From Euhalothece natronophila Z-M001 (GTDB taxonomy: Bacteria > Cyanobacteriota > Cyanobacteriia > Cyanobacteriales > Rubidibacteraceae), in contig NZ_CP042326.1 of NCBI RefSeq assembly GCF_007904085.1, positions 2,170,001 to 2,234,000 of the forward strand: a stretch of 64,000 nucleotides of DNA, written 5' to 3'. Below are positions 1 to 9,448 of this stretch, piece by piece. The position numbers were made by a program, and so were the translations under genes. Numbering within the stretch: the first letter of the stretch is position 1; each line of letters starts with the position of its first letter. The notes beneath the pieces were generated by a model, which saw only the letters and a program-made list of their open reading frames with translations, had not been told where the DNA came from and did not search any database.

Positions 1-505
1 GGGGTTAAAGTCCCAAGTTTTAGTAGATAGCAGTGGGAAGGTGCAATTTCCCATTAATGAACCAACTTCTGAAACCTCGCAAATTCAAGAGTTTATTAAT
101 TATAATCGCGGGGCAGGTATTCAACATATTGCCCTGCAAACGCCAAATATTACCGATGTAACGCTAACCCTTAAACAACGAGGCGTATCTTTTCTGAGAG
201 TTCCCGATACTTACTATACCCAATTAAAAGAGCGATTTCCGAAACTACCTTTCTCCACCTCAGAATGGGAACAAGTTAAGGAAGCACAAGTATTAGTTGA
301 TTCAGAAGCCTCGGCATTAACCACTGATTTTAAGAAAAACCCTTTATTATTACAGATTTTTACTCAACCTATTTTTCAAGAACCAACATTTTTCTTTGAA
401 TTAATTGAAAGGCGCGATCGCGCTCAGGGCTTCGGGGAGGGAAATTTCCGTGCCTTATTTGAAGCCATTGAACGGGAACAATTCAGTAAAAATCAACAGA
501 GTTAA
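1..505 (+). CDS. hppD: 4-hydroxyphenylpyruvate dioxygenase, C-terminal part (5' truncated by window)
   Basis: The frame is open from base 2, so the gene begins before the window; the GTG at 41 is internal. The visible ~167 residues match the C-terminal catalytic barrel of HPPD, a non-haem Fe(II) enzyme that converts 4-hydroxyphenylpyruvate to homogentisate for tocopherol/quinone synthesis and tyrosine breakdown. Family landmarks seen are FPINEP, then GAGIQHIAL, which carries a metal-binding His, and FFELIERR, which carries the metal-binding Glu, followed by the usual GFGEGNF tail. The gene ends convergently with gap2, with a hairpin between them. Function is inferred from motif resemblance; the N-terminal half was not visible. 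Confidence 0.88.
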   Translation, partial: GLKSQVLVDSSGKVQFPINEPTSETSQIQEFINYNRGAGIQHIALQTPNITDVTLTLKQRGVSFLRVPDTYYTQLKERFPKLPFSTSEWEQVKEAQVLVDSEASALTTDFKKNPLLLQIFTQPIFQEPTFFFELIERRDRAQGFGEGNFRALFEAIEREQFSKNQQS

Positions 506-519
506 TGAAAATTGACATG

Positions 520-546
520 AAAAAGCCGTGAGGTATTCCCCACGGC
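520..546 (-). terminator. Rho-independent terminator of gap2
   Basis: Read on the minus strand, GCCGTG (546-541) and CACGGC (530-525) form a 6-bp GC-rich stem around a 10-nt loop, followed at once by TTTTT (524-520). The U-tract lies on the gap2 side, so it should end the gap2 transcript. Confidence 0.8.
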
Positions 547-580
547 AAACTCAACAAAAAATATTAAAAACACTAAGGAG

Positions 581-1597
581 TTAGGATTTCCACTTTTGGG
601 AAATTACCTCTGCTAAATCAACAACGCGCTGAGAATAACCCCACTCGTTGTCATACCAGGCAATCACCTTCACTAAATCCCCATTCATCACCATGGTGAA
701 ATTGCTATCAACAATCGAAGAAGCATCATTGCCACGATAGTCAGAGGAAACTAAGGGTAAGTCCGTGTATTCAATAATCCCTTTCATATATCCATTAGCG
801 GCATCATGAAGCACCTCATTGACTTGTTCAGCAATGGTAGGTTTAGACACCTGAGCCACAAAGTCAACCACAGAAACATTAGGAGTCGGAACCCGCATGG
901 CTAAACCACTAAGTTTTCCTTCTAATTCTGGAATCACTAAAGCAACTGCTTTGGCTGCTCCGGTACTGGTGGGAACAATATTGACAGCAGCGGCTCTTGC
1001 CCGACGCAGATCACGGTGACTAGCATCGAGAATCCGTTGGTCACCGGTATAGCTATGAGTGGTGGTCATTGTTCCTTTGACAATGCCAAATTGGTCATGA
1101 AGAACCTTAACGATCGGTGCTAAGCAATTGGTAGTACAACTGGCATTACTGATGACATTATGTTTATCATGGTCATATTTGTCGTGATTGACACCAACCA
1201 CATACGTTCCAATATTGCCACCTTTTCCGGGAGCAGTTATAAGAACCTTTTTAGCACCAGCTGCAATATGTTGAGAAGCCTTTTCCTCACTAGTAAACAC
1301 CCCAGTGGATTCCACAACTAGATCAATATCCCAAGAATCCCAAGGTAACTGAGTGGGATTGCGATCAGAACAACATTTAATTGTTTTTCCGTTAACGGTG
1401 ATTGTATTTTCATCATGGCTAATCTCAGCTTTGAGATTGCCTAGCATTGAGTCATATTTAAGCAAATGTGCATTGGTTTTGGGGTCAGAGGTATCATTGA
1501 GACCCACCACTTCTAACCCAGTATTTTCTCGTTCTAACCAGCAACGCAAAAAGTTACGTCCAATACGTCCAAATCCATTAATGGCTACTCTAATCAC
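581..1597 (-). CDS. gap2: NAD(P)-dependent glyceraldehyde-3-phosphate dehydrogenase, Gap2 type
   Basis: A full-length 338-residue GAPDH that interconverts glyceraldehyde-3-phosphate and 1,3-bisphosphoglycerate. The Rossmann motif [10 protein letters not shown] lies at residues 6-15. The active-site Cys154 sits in [12 protein letters not shown] and the catalytic His181 in TTTHSYTGD. The sequence resembles the cyanobacterial Gap2 isoform, which accepts NADPH and works mainly in the Calvin cycle, rather than the glycolytic Gap1; that assignment is from family resemblance. The start is a GTG at 1597, with a G-rich stretch about 10 nt upstream as ribosome-binding site. It is monocistronic, with its own terminator at 520-546. 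Confidence 0.93.
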   Translation of the reverse strand: MIRVAINGFGRIGRNFLRCWLERENTGLEVVGLNDTSDPKTNAHLLKYDSMLGNLKAEISHDENTITVNGKTIKCCSDRNPTQLPWDSWDIDLVVESTGVFTSEEKASQHIAAGAKKVLITAPGKGGNIGTYVVGVNHDKYDHDKHNVISNASCTTNCLAPIVKVLHDQFGIVKGTMTTTHSYTGDQRILDASHRDLRRARAAAVNIVPTSTGAAKAVALVIPELEGKLSGLAMRVPTPNVSVVDFVAQVSKPTIAEQVNEVLHDAANGYMKGIIEYTDLPLVSSDYRGNDASSIVDSNFTMVMNGDLVKVIAWYDNEWGYSQRVVDLAEVISQKWKS

Positions 1598-1786
1598 TAT
1601 TTATTCGCCCCCTTGCTGAAGGTCAATAACATTAATTTATTCTTAACGACCCTGATCATACCGTAAAGTCTGTACTATGAAAAAGATCAATTTGATCCTA
1701 AGTGCGTTGATATTTTGGCAAGAAAGCAAGAATTTCCTCTTTTTTGGGCAAATGGAGAATCACAGGATGAAATTACGTCGTGGTAG

Positions 1787-3244
1787 TTATTGATCAGGAT
1801 CGGTTTCAAGCTCCTCTTCATCTCCTCCTTTTATTTCCTTAATTTCCTCTGGGGCAGCAGTGTCATGACGATGAATCCGAATTTGGTAGATGCGGGGACC
1901 ACTGGCTGAAGTGACTGTTAGCTCTAAGTTATCGTAAAGAAGTGTTTCTCCTTGCTTGGGAATTTTCTGGAATTGATAGATTACAAAACCGCCAATGGTT
2001 TGATATTCATCAGTAATGGGGAGATCAAGGTCTAGTAATTCATTTACTTGTTCTAAGTTCATCTGCGCTTGTACGAGAAAAGTTTGATCGTCAAGCATTT
2101 GCAACGAAATTTCTTCTGTTCCGGAAGCAGTCCCCCCTAATTCACTGTCATCACCAATAATTTCATCAATTAAATCTTTCAGAGTGACTAACCCAGCGGT
2201 TCCGCCAAATTCATCCACTACCATTACTAGTTCTAAACGAGAGCGACGCATAATGGTCAGAAGCTCTCCTAAGGGGGTAAATTCAGGGACAAAGCGCACG
2301 GGTTTAATCCAAGGGTTGATCTTTGTCTCAGGGTTAATACGACCTTTAGCAAGGGGAACTGCTAATGCTTTAAAGTCAATCATCCCGACAATGTCATCGA
2401 GAGAGTCTCCAGTTATGGGATAGCGAGAATGTCCGCTATTAACTACCTCTTCTAAAAGGTTGCCAAAAGTGGCATTTCTAGAAATAGAGGCAATATTTGT
2501 TCGTGGAATCATAATCTCTTCCACAAGAACTTCGCTAAACTCAAAAACATTATTGAGGAGTTCTCGTTCTTCAATTTCTAAACCCGTGGATTCTCGTTCG
2601 GTGGCAATAATCAGTTGGAGTTCTTCTGAAGTGACGCGATTGTACCAGCTGTGAGGACTATACTCTAGTCCTAATAAACGCAGTAAGGTTTGCGTGGAGC
2701 GATTCAGTACCCAAATAAAGGGGGAAAATAAACGAGAAATAAATAAACTTGGGGTGGCGAGAAACCGAGCAATTTCCTCCGCATTATGAAGGGCAATGGA
2801 TTTTGGAGACAGTTCTCCTAGAACAATTTGTAAATAGGCAATTAGAAAAAATGCGATGGGAATAGCAATTGAGTGGCCTGCTATCTCTACCCATCCATCT
2901 AACATCGGGGTTTGGAATAAACCTTGCTGGATTGCCACTGCCATTGTGCTTTCTCCAATCCACCCCAGTGCCAAACTAGACAGAGTGATTCCTATTTGTG
3001 TAGTTGACAGAAGGAGATCAAGTCGCTGTTGTAACCTCTGTACTGTCTCTGCTTGGATATCGCCTTTTTCAACCAGTTGTGTAATGCGCGATCGCCGTAC
3101 AGCAACCATCGAAAACTCGGCTGCGACAAAAAACGCATTAATGGCAATGAGAAGGAATACAGCTAATACTCGCAAAAGCACGTCTTGGGTGGTAATTATC
3201 GCAACTGCTCCTAATAAAGGAGAAATCAAAGCAGTTTCGTCCAT
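1787..3244 (-). CDS. CNNM/CorC-family membrane protein (DUF21, CBS pair, CorC_HlyC domain)
   Basis: 485 residues. The N-terminal ~190 residues form a DUF21 membrane domain with about four hydrophobic segments, starting RVLAVFLLIAINAFFVAAEF. A CBS pair follows (about 235-355, containing MIPRTNI and VVDEFGGTAGLVT), then a CorC_HlyC domain (about 375-460) and an acidic tail. Such proteins are often labelled haemolysins, but characterised relatives are Mg2+/Co2+ efflux or Mg2+-homeostasis transporters. It is separated by 245 nt from the divergent corA gene, so the two possible Mg2+ transport genes may share a regulatory interval; that is inference from position. Confidence 0.85.
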   Translation of the reverse strand: MDETALISPLLGAVAIITTQDVLLRVLAVFLLIAINAFFVAAEFSMVAVRRSRITQLVEKGDIQAETVQRLQQRLDLLLSTTQIGITLSSLALGWIGESTMAVAIQQGLFQTPMLDGWVEIAGHSIAIPIAFFLIAYLQIVLGELSPKSIALHNAEEIARFLATPSLFISRLFSPFIWVLNRSTQTLLRLLGLEYSPHSWYNRVTSEELQLIIATERESTGLEIEERELLNNVFEFSEVLVEEIMIPRTNIASISRNATFGNLLEEVVNSGHSRYPITGDSLDDIVGMIDFKALAVPLAKGRINPETKINPWIKPVRFVPEFTPLGELLTIMRRSRLELVMVVDEFGGTAGLVTLKDLIDEIIGDDSELGGTASGTEEISLQMLDDQTFLVQAQMNLEQVNELLDLDLPITDEYQTIGGFVIYQFQKIPKQGETLLYDNLELTVTSASGPRIYQIRIHRHDTAAPEEIKEIKGGDEEELETDPDQ

Positions 3245-3489
3245 GAAGAAGTTAGGGCAATAGCAGAATGATTTTTCTTAATTTTAACCCACATTCAGTA
3301 CTCTAACTGTCAAATCATCTTGAAGAACATAGTTATACTATTAGGCAGTTATTCGTTTTAAGTGGCAAAGGTAACGTTTTAAGTGTGATTAAGTTTTTTG
3401 AAAACGATCAGTTAAGTTAGATTAGAGAGAAGGTCACGCTATTAGCTAGATTGCAAGTTTCTAAATACTAATCATTAATAGAATCTAAA

Positions 3490-4635
3490 ATGACACAAAC
3501 TTCTAATTTAAATTCCAATGTCACTAACGAAAGTGAAGAAAGAGAAGATTATTTTGAATACTTTTTCGATAAACCTGGAAGTGAACCAGGAACATTATGT
3601 ATTGAAGAAGATGCAGTCCCCTCGCAATTAATTTTAACTAATTATGATGAAAAACAAGTGGCTAAAAAGGTAAACATTAGCCCTAATGAGTTACCCCACT
3701 ATATTACTAGTGCAGATTCATTATGGCTAGATATTCAAGGATTGGGTACAGAAAAAACTTTAAAACAAATTGGTGAAATTTTTAATTTTCATCCTCTTTT
3801 ATTAGAAGACATCGTTAATGTTCCCCAGCGTCCTAAAGTAGAATATTATGATGACCAATTAGTAATTATTTTTAACTTAGTAACGTCTAACCCAGAAGAA
3901 GATGGCTTTTCATTTGAGCAAATTAGTTTAATTTTAGGAGAAAATTATTTATTAACTTTTCAAGAAGGGCATAATAAAGATTATTTTGATTTTATTCGGA
4001 CTCGCTTAGAAAAGGATAAAGGGAAAATTCGTAGCTTAGGAGTTGATTACTTAACTTATTTGTTATTGGATGTAATGATTGATAGCTTTTTCCCTGTGCT
4101 AGAAGAATATAGTGAACGGATAGAAAAATTAGAAGATGAAGCAATTATTAGTCCCAACAGAAAAACTTTACCAAAAATTTATAAGCTTCGACGGGAACTT
4201 TTAGCGTTAAGACGAGCCATTTGGCCTCAACAAAGTGTCATTACAACGCTAATGCGAAGTAGTAGTAACTTTATGGGATCAAAGGTAGAAGTTTATTTAC
4301 GAGACTGTTATGACCATATCATTCAATTACTAGATATTATAGAAAGCTATCGTGAACTTTCCTCTAGTTTAATGGATGTTTATCTCTCTTCTATCAGTAA
4401 CCAAACCAATGAAATTATGAAAATTTTGACCATTATCTCTAGCATTTTTGTTCCCCTTACGTTTATCGTTGGAATTTATGGGATGAATTTTGAATATATG
4501 CCAGAATTGAGTACAAAATGGGGGTATTTTATTTGTTTAGGCGTTTTGGCAATGATCGGCTTCAGTTCTCTATTCTTCTTTTGGAAACGGGGTTGGTTAA
4601 AACGATTTGACGTAGTTGAAGAGCAAATAGAATAA
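3490..4635 (+). CDS. corA: Magnesium/cobalt transporter CorA
   Basis: 381 residues. The large N-terminal cytoplasmic alpha/beta domain is followed by a long helical stalk and two C-terminal membrane segments. The first segment ends in the signature YGMN (about residues 330-333) before the short loop and second segment; the tail ends in KRGW plus a few charged residues. CorA forms a homopentameric channel for Mg2+ (and Co2+) uptake. The acidic N-terminal extension (about the first 35 residues) is rich in Glu/Ser. It is divergent from the CNNM/CorC-type gene. Confidence 0.92.
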   Translation: MTQTSNLNSNVTNESEEREDYFEYFFDKPGSEPGTLCIEEDAVPSQLILTNYDEKQVAKKVNISPNELPHYITSADSLWLDIQGLGTEKTLKQIGEIFNFHPLLLEDIVNVPQRPKVEYYDDQLVIIFNLVTSNPEEDGFSFEQISLILGENYLLTFQEGHNKDYFDFIRTRLEKDKGKIRSLGVDYLTYLLLDVMIDSFFPVLEEYSERIEKLEDEAIISPNRKTLPKIYKLRRELLALRRAIWPQQSVITTLMRSSSNFMGSKVEVYLRDCYDHIIQLLDIIESYRELSSSLMDVYLSSISNQTNEIMKILTIISSIFVPLTFIVGIYGMNFEYMPELSTKWGYFICLGVLAMIGFSSLFFFWKRGWLKRFDVVEEQIE

Positions 4636-4934
4636 CTCCCCCTACCTCTTTAAAAACCTAGGGGGCACTGACTAGAAACCCACCTCCTACTTATCCTATA
4701 CAGTAGATGAATTACGCTTTGGGGGGTAAAGGTAGGTTTATGTCTTCCTGGTTCAAGAGGCTGTTTCTAAGGTAGCAGGAAGAACCTCGGGAGAAAACAT
4801 TTCTTTCATGGCTTGAAAGTAAGGAAAATAGACTTTAACTGATTTACTTAAACTCTAATTTTTGTAAATTGATACTATCTTAAGGCGAAAATGAACACAA
4901 TAAGAAAAAATCAATTAAGTTTTATGAAGTTTAA
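4636..4934. other. Intergenic gap with hairpin and possible IS200/IS605 end remnant
   Basis: No gene is seen in these 299 bases. Just behind corA, CCCCCTA (4638-4644) and TAGGGGG (4659-4665) form a perfect 7-bp stem with a 14-nt loop, but no T-run follows, so termination is uncertain. The stretch 4741-4795, including GTAGCAGGAAGAACC, reminds me of the conserved sequence just upstream of the right-end hairpin in cyanobacterial IS200/IS605 (TnpB) elements. That is memory-based resemblance only, and no transposase remains. Confidence 0.3.
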
Positions 4935-5651
4935 TTAGCTTTTCAGTAAGTTATTAGTAATAATTTTTACTATTCCTTGTTTAAAAAGTTGCAAAGCAAT
5001 ACTCGATTCATCCACAGTCCAAGGGATCAATTCATAACCTGCTTCCATCAGATATTGAGTCGTTAAAGGATTTTCTGTAATTAAGGAAAAATGAGGCAGT
5101 ATTACAGGGAAAGTTGAACTCAGTGTAGTTACGTAGTCTAAAGAGTAATAAGTGATATTTTTAACTCCATAACCGCAAGCAAAGCGAGGGGAAACTTGTT
5201 GCAGATAATGAAGAAACTCATGATCAAAACACAGAATCAAACAGCGATCGCGCATTGATTCTAGAATCTGGATTAAATTATTAATTGCTTGTGATGACCA
5301 GTGAGAAGGGGTTTTAACTTCAATTAGTAAACAAATGGAGGTAGGGGCAAATAAATTAACAACTTCTTGTAGCGTGGGAAGAGTTTCAGAAGCAAACTGA
5401 GAGTTAAACCAAGTTCCCGCATCTAGGCTTTGCAGTTGTGAAACCGTTTGATCTCTAACTTTCCCTGTCTGATTAGTTGTTCGGTCAAGGGTATGATCAT
5501 GAATCACTATGGGAACGCCCTCTACAGAGGGGTGAATATCAAATTCCACCCCCCAAACTTTCTGCTCAATAGCTGCCCTGAAACTAGCTAAGGTATTTTC
5601 AGGGGCAACAGCACTATAACCGCGATGGGCGATTAACTGGTAATGTATCAT
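4935..5651 (-). CDS. Glycerophosphodiester phosphodiesterase
   Basis: 238 residues, the usual length for a bacterial cytosolic GDPD of the UgpQ type. The catalytic signature AHRGYSAVAPENT lies at residues 8-20 and provides the His-Arg and Glu-Asn pairs. It is followed by EFDIHPSVEG and IHDHTLDRTT, with the second catalytic His. The enzyme hydrolyses glycerophosphodiesters to glycerol-3-phosphate and an alcohol. Its ATG overlaps the stop of the upstream Cys-repeat gene by one base (TAATG), which implies translational coupling in a two-gene operon. No signal peptide is seen. Confidence 0.9.
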   Translation of the reverse strand: MIHYQLIAHRGYSAVAPENTLASFRAAIEQKVWGVEFDIHPSVEGVPIVIHDHTLDRTTNQTGKVRDQTVSQLQSLDAGTWFNSQFASETLPTLQEVVNLFAPTSICLLIEVKTPSHWSSQAINNLIQILESMRDRCLILCFDHEFLHYLQQVSPRFACGYGVKNITYYSLDYVTTLSSTFPVILPHFSLITENPLTTQYLMEAGYELIPWTVDESSIALQLFKQGIVKIITNNLLKS

Positions 5652-6154
5652 TAGCGTTGAATTGGGCTTAATGCCCGTGGGAAATCTTCTGCGCTAATGC
5701 AATCTTCAATTGCTTGGCTTGGAGTAATTTCTTCTCCTGCTGTGTCTGTTAAGCCAACAACGCAGTCAGAATAACGCAGAGGCAAGGCGCTACGACGACA
5801 ATTTTCCACCATTAAACTCAGATTTTCAACTTCAATAAAATCATTAATTTCAATAACACAAGTGGCTAACTCTAAAGGGCGGCGATCGCGAAAACAATTG
5901 GATAACGCCTCATTAGCGTCAACTCCCACTTCTTGATTCATACTCAAAACACACAGAGATAAATCTTTCGGGCGAATTGCATCAGCACAAGCCGCAGAAG
6001 CCTCATTTGCTGATAGCCCAGCCTCTTGTAGTTCTTCTGCACAAACTCGAAACTCATCCCCAACAGCAGCTCGCGCAGAAAAAGAGGGAGCTAGCATAAA
6101 CAATAAACCAGTTCCTAGTACCGTTATACGACCTAATCCATTTAAAGGTTTCAT
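5651..6154 (-). CDS. Secreted protein with four tandem Cys-pair repeats, function unknown
   Basis: 167 residues. Residues 1-30 look like a Sec signal peptide (ITVLGTGLLFMLAPSFSARA, cleavage near AXA). The mature part has exactly eight cysteines, at 38, 56, 68, 87, 99, 119, 131 and 152. They form four units in which the within-unit spacing grows 17, 18, 19, 20 while the between-unit spacing stays at 11. Each unit looks like a helix pair, and the Cys pairs could form disulfides in the periplasm. I do not recognise a named domain. It sits upstream of, and overlaps by one base, the GDPD gene, so a linked role is possible but unproven. Confidence 0.75.
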   Translation of the reverse strand: MKPLNGLGRITVLGTGLLFMLAPSFSARAAVGDEFRVCAEELQEAGLSANEASAACADAIRPKDLSLCVLSMNQEVGVDANEALSNCFRDRRPLELATCVIEINDFIEVENLSLMVENCRRSALPLRYSDCVVGLTDTAGEEITPSQAIEDCISAEDFPRALSPIQR

Positions 6155-6247
6155 TTACACTCAATTAGCAATAAAATATGTGGTCAGCCTATGCCATAAA
6201 AATAACCTGAATTTCCCGAACAAACAATCATTTTTAGCAAAAACACT

Positions 6248-7333
6248 ATGATCTCCTCTTCGCAATCTCTCTCTCTACTCTTTCTTTCTACCCCAGTCGG
6301 AGTATTAGGTACAGGAGAAGGGGGAGGCGTAGAACTCACCATTAAAAATCTTGCCCAAGACTTACTACACAGTAAACATCAGGTGAATATTCTTGCTCCC
6401 AAAGACTCTTATTTGGAGAATATTCCCATTGAAACCATCCCAGGGAACTTGCAAGTTGCTGTACAGGGGGAAGGAAGAGAAGCGCCTATTCGATTACCAG
6501 CTAACTCTGTCTTAGCCAATATGTGTGACTATGCCAGGCAAGTACAGTCCCAATATGACTTAATTGTAAATTTTGCCTATGACTGGCTTCCTTTTTATCT
6601 TACTCCGTTTTTTCAAACGCCCATTGCTCATTTCATTAGTATGGGATCAATGAGTGAAGCCTTAGATGAGATAATGAGGGAAACTGCTTCCCGCTTTCCT
6701 AATACCTTGGGCGTTTATACTAAGACTCAAGCCGAAACATTTCCCTTTGCTGATGCTTGTCGTTGTCTCGGCAGTGGTTTAGATTTATCTTTATATGAAT
6801 TTAGTCGTGAAAGTAATCCTGAATTTGTTTGGTTAGGTCGTATTGCCCCAGAAAAAGGCTTAGAAGATGCAGTAGCAGCTGCAGAACAATTAGGAGTGAG
6901 ACTTAAAATTTTTGGTTTATTGCAAGATCAAACTTATTGGCATAAGATTCTAGAGAGCTATCCTCATGCGTCGATTCACTATGGTGGTTTTCTGCCAACT
7001 CATGAGTTACAGCAAGAAATTCGACAATGTCGAGGCTTATTAATGACCCCCCGTTGGGTGGAAGCCTTTGGCAATGTTGCCATTGAAGCCTTAGCTTGTG
7101 GGGTTCCAGTGATTTCTTATCGGCGAGGTGGTCCTGCTGAAATTATTCAAGATGGGAAAACTGGTTTTTTAGTGGAGCCAGACTCAGTAGAAGGATTAAT
7201 TAAAGCCATGAAGCGCATTGGGGAAATTGATCGTTGGGCATGCCGTCAACAAGCAGAAGCTGAATATTCCTTGCCAGCATTGCGCGATCGGTTTTTGCAA
7301 TGGTTTAATCAGATCCTAACGAGTTCAAAATAA
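6248..7333 (+). CDS. Glycosyltransferase family 4 protein
   Basis: 361 residues with the GT-B two-domain architecture. The N-terminal half has a glycine-rich loop TGEGGGVELTIKNLAQDL (about 21-38), typical of the acceptor-binding domain. The C-terminal half begins near VWLGRIAPEKG and contains EAFGNVAIEALACGVPVIS, the EX7E retaining motif that binds the nucleotide-sugar donor. It probably transfers a sugar to an exopolysaccharide, lipid or other acceptor; the substrate cannot be read from sequence. It stands alone, divergent from the Cys-repeat gene. Confidence 0.85.
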   Translation: MISSSQSLSLLFLSTPVGVLGTGEGGGVELTIKNLAQDLLHSKHQVNILAPKDSYLENIPIETIPGNLQVAVQGEGREAPIRLPANSVLANMCDYARQVQSQYDLIVNFAYDWLPFYLTPFFQTPIAHFISMGSMSEALDEIMRETASRFPNTLGVYTKTQAETFPFADACRCLGSGLDLSLYEFSRESNPEFVWLGRIAPEKGLEDAVAAAEQLGVRLKIFGLLQDQTYWHKILESYPHASIHYGGFLPTHELQQEIRQCRGLLMTPRWVEAFGNVAIEALACGVPVISYRRGGPAEIIQDGKTGFLVEPDSVEGLIKAMKRIGEIDRWACRQQAEAEYSLPALRDRFLQWFNQILTSSK

Positions 7334-7444
7334 CCTCGGTTATCAACAGAATCCCTCCTAAGAGAGAGCGATCGCGCTTCTCTGCGATCCCTAAATCTTG
7401 TTACAATACTTAACAACGTCACATCGGTCGGTTTTAGGAAAACT

Positions 7445-9448
7445 ATGACTCAACAAACTGTTTCTTCCAGTCGCCAAAACAATAGCACTGATCAATCCAC
7501 AAACAATCGCTCTACGGAAACGATTACAGTGGAGTCATCTCAGCCACGGCGACATCCAGCTTTAACCGATAACGAGTGGCGTTATGATCCTGAAAGAATT
7601 AATAATTATTATCGCAAGCGTCCCCTTGCAGTTGTCCGTCGCTTAGTAGCTCTCATTTTACCCGGAACTGCCTTCGGCATCCGTCTTCTTTTCGATAAAG
7701 TGAGAGGACGTATTGCTAAAAATGAACAAAAACGAGCCATTGAATTACGAGGCATTCTCACCGAACTGGGACCCACCTATATTAAAATTGGACAAGCTCT
7801 CTCCACGCGCCCCGACTTAGTTCCCCCAACCTATCTAGAAGAACTTGCTCAACTGCAAGATCAGCTTCCTCCCTTCGATAACGAAATTGCCTATCAGTTC
7901 ATCCAAGAGGAACTAGGAAATTCTCCCCAAGAGATCTACGCCGAAATTTCCCCTGATCCTGTTGCAGCTGCCTCGTTAGGACAAGTTTATAAAGGCAAAC
8001 TCAAAACTGGCGAAGAAGTTGCCATTAAAGTACAACGCCCTGATCTTCTCCGTCGCATCACCATTGACCTTTATATCCTGCGAAAGGTTGCTTTTTTTGC
8101 CCGTAACAATATTAAACGCATCCGTAGCGACTTAGTGGCTATTATGGATGAGTTTGCCGAACGTATTTTTGAAGAAATGAACTATGCCTATGAAGGCTAC
8201 AATGCGGAAAAGTTTAAAGAACTCTACAACTATATTCAAGACATTTACGTTCCCAAAATCTACTGGGAATATACTGGGCGACGGGTACTCACCATGGAGT
8301 GGATCTCTGGTATTAAGCTAACGAATCTGCAAGCGATTCAAGAAGCTGGGATTGAAGCCACTCGCCTTGTAGAAATTGGCGTGGAATGTTCCCTCAGACA
8401 ACTTTTAGAATATGGCTTCTTCCATGCTGATCCTCATCCGGGTAATCTTCTCGCCATGTCTGATGGGCGGTTAGCCTATCTCGATTTTGGCATGATGAGC
8501 GAAATTAAACCCTATCAGCGGTATGGGCTAATTCAAGCCGTTGTCCACCTAGTTAATCGTGACTTTGAATCCCTCGCCCAAGACTATGTGCAACTAGAAT
8601 TTCTCTCAGAAGATACCGACTTAGAACCGATTATTCCTGCTTTAGCCAGTGTTTTTGAGAACGCCTTAGGGGCAAGTGTTGCTGAGTTAAACTTCAAAAG
8701 CATAACCGACAAAATGTCGGGGGTAATGTACGAATTTCCGTTCCAAGTTCCTGCTTATTATGCCCTCATTATCCGTTCTTTAGTGACCCTAGAAGGAATT
8801 GCCATTGGCATTGATCCTGACTTTAAGGTGCTTAGTAAAGCCTATCCTTATGTGGCAAAACGTCTCTTAATTGATCCTGCCCCAGAATTAAGACAATCCT
8901 TACGCGATCTCTTATTTAAAGATGGTAGTTTCCGCTGGAATCGTCTAGAAAACCTACTTCGTAACGCCCGTAATTCTGAAGATTACGACTTTGAGAAAGT
9001 TTTAGATCAAGCCCTAGACTTTTTATTCTCTGAACGCGGGCAATTTATTCGGGAACGTCTAGTAGATGAGTTGGTAAAAGCCATTGATGTTTATGGGCAA
9101 CGCAGTTTTTATAACTTCTCTTCCTCCTTGCGAGAACAAGTAGGATTAGCGGTTAACGAAGCCCCTCCCCAATTAGGAGAAAATAATCAAAATCTCGAAC
9201 ATATCCAAAATATCATTGAAATTCTAAGAGATACCCCAGGCTTTGATCCCATGCGAATTGTGCCATTAGTGCCAAAAGTGTTATCTAAGCCAGAAACGCA
9301 ACAAATGGGACAGCAAATTGTTGGTAAACTAACAGAAAAGGCGATCGCGCGTTTTATTCGTAATATCGCGTTACAAGATGAAGCCAAAACCCCTGATCAT
9401 AGCAATAATAACGGTAAAGCCTCTTTGCCATCTGCATCTAAAAGCTAA
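7445..9448 (+). CDS. ABC1/UbiB-family atypical kinase
   Basis: 667 residues. Hallmarks of the UbiB/AarF/COQ8 family are the KxGQ segment in YIKIGQALSTRPDLVP (about residues 116-131), the alanine-rich nucleotide loop AAASLGQVYKG, the lysine of VAIKVQRP, the HADPHPGNLL catalytic loop and YLDFGMM, the DFG equivalent. Known members are ATPases/kinases supporting quinone synthesis; in cyanobacteria and plastids several act in plastoquinone/tocopherol metabolism and stress responses. The N-terminal ~45 residues are Ser/Thr/Gln-rich and likely disordered. Its TAA is followed with no gap by the ATG of the DUF4336 gene, so the two are an operon. Confidence 0.9.
   Translation: MTQQTVSSSRQNNSTDQSTNNRSTETITVESSQPRRHPALTDNEWRYDPERINNYYRKRPLAVVRRLVALILPGTAFGIRLLFDKVRGRIAKNEQKRAIELRGILTELGPTYIKIGQALSTRPDLVPPTYLEELAQLQDQLPPFDNEIAYQFIQEELGNSPQEIYAEISPDPVAAASLGQVYKGKLKTGEEVAIKVQRPDLLRRITIDLYILRKVAFFARNNIKRIRSDLVAIMDEFAERIFEEMNYAYEGYNAEKFKELYNYIQDIYVPKIYWEYTGRRVLTMEWISGIKLTNLQAIQEAGIEATRLVEIGVECSLRQLLEYGFFHADPHPGNLLAMSDGRLAYLDFGMMSEIKPYQRYGLIQAVVHLVNRDFESLAQDYVQLEFLSEDTDLEPIIPALASVFENALGASVAELNFKSITDKMSGVMYEFPFQVPAYYALIIRSLVTLEGIAIGIDPDFKVLSKAYPYVAKRLLIDPAPELRQSLRDLLFKDGSFRWNRLENLLRNARNSEDYDFEKVLDQALDFLFSERGQFIRERLVDELVKAIDVYGQRSFYNFSSSLREQVGLAVNEAPPQLGENNQNLEHIQNIIEILRDTPGFDPMRIVPLVPKVLSKPETQQMGQQIVGKLTEKAIARFIRNIALQDEAKTPDHSNNNGKASLPSASKS

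Noticed and set aside
41-505. GTG at 41 as the real start of the first gene
   Set aside because: The frame is open to the window edge and the preceding residues also match HPPD, so the gene is cut by the window.
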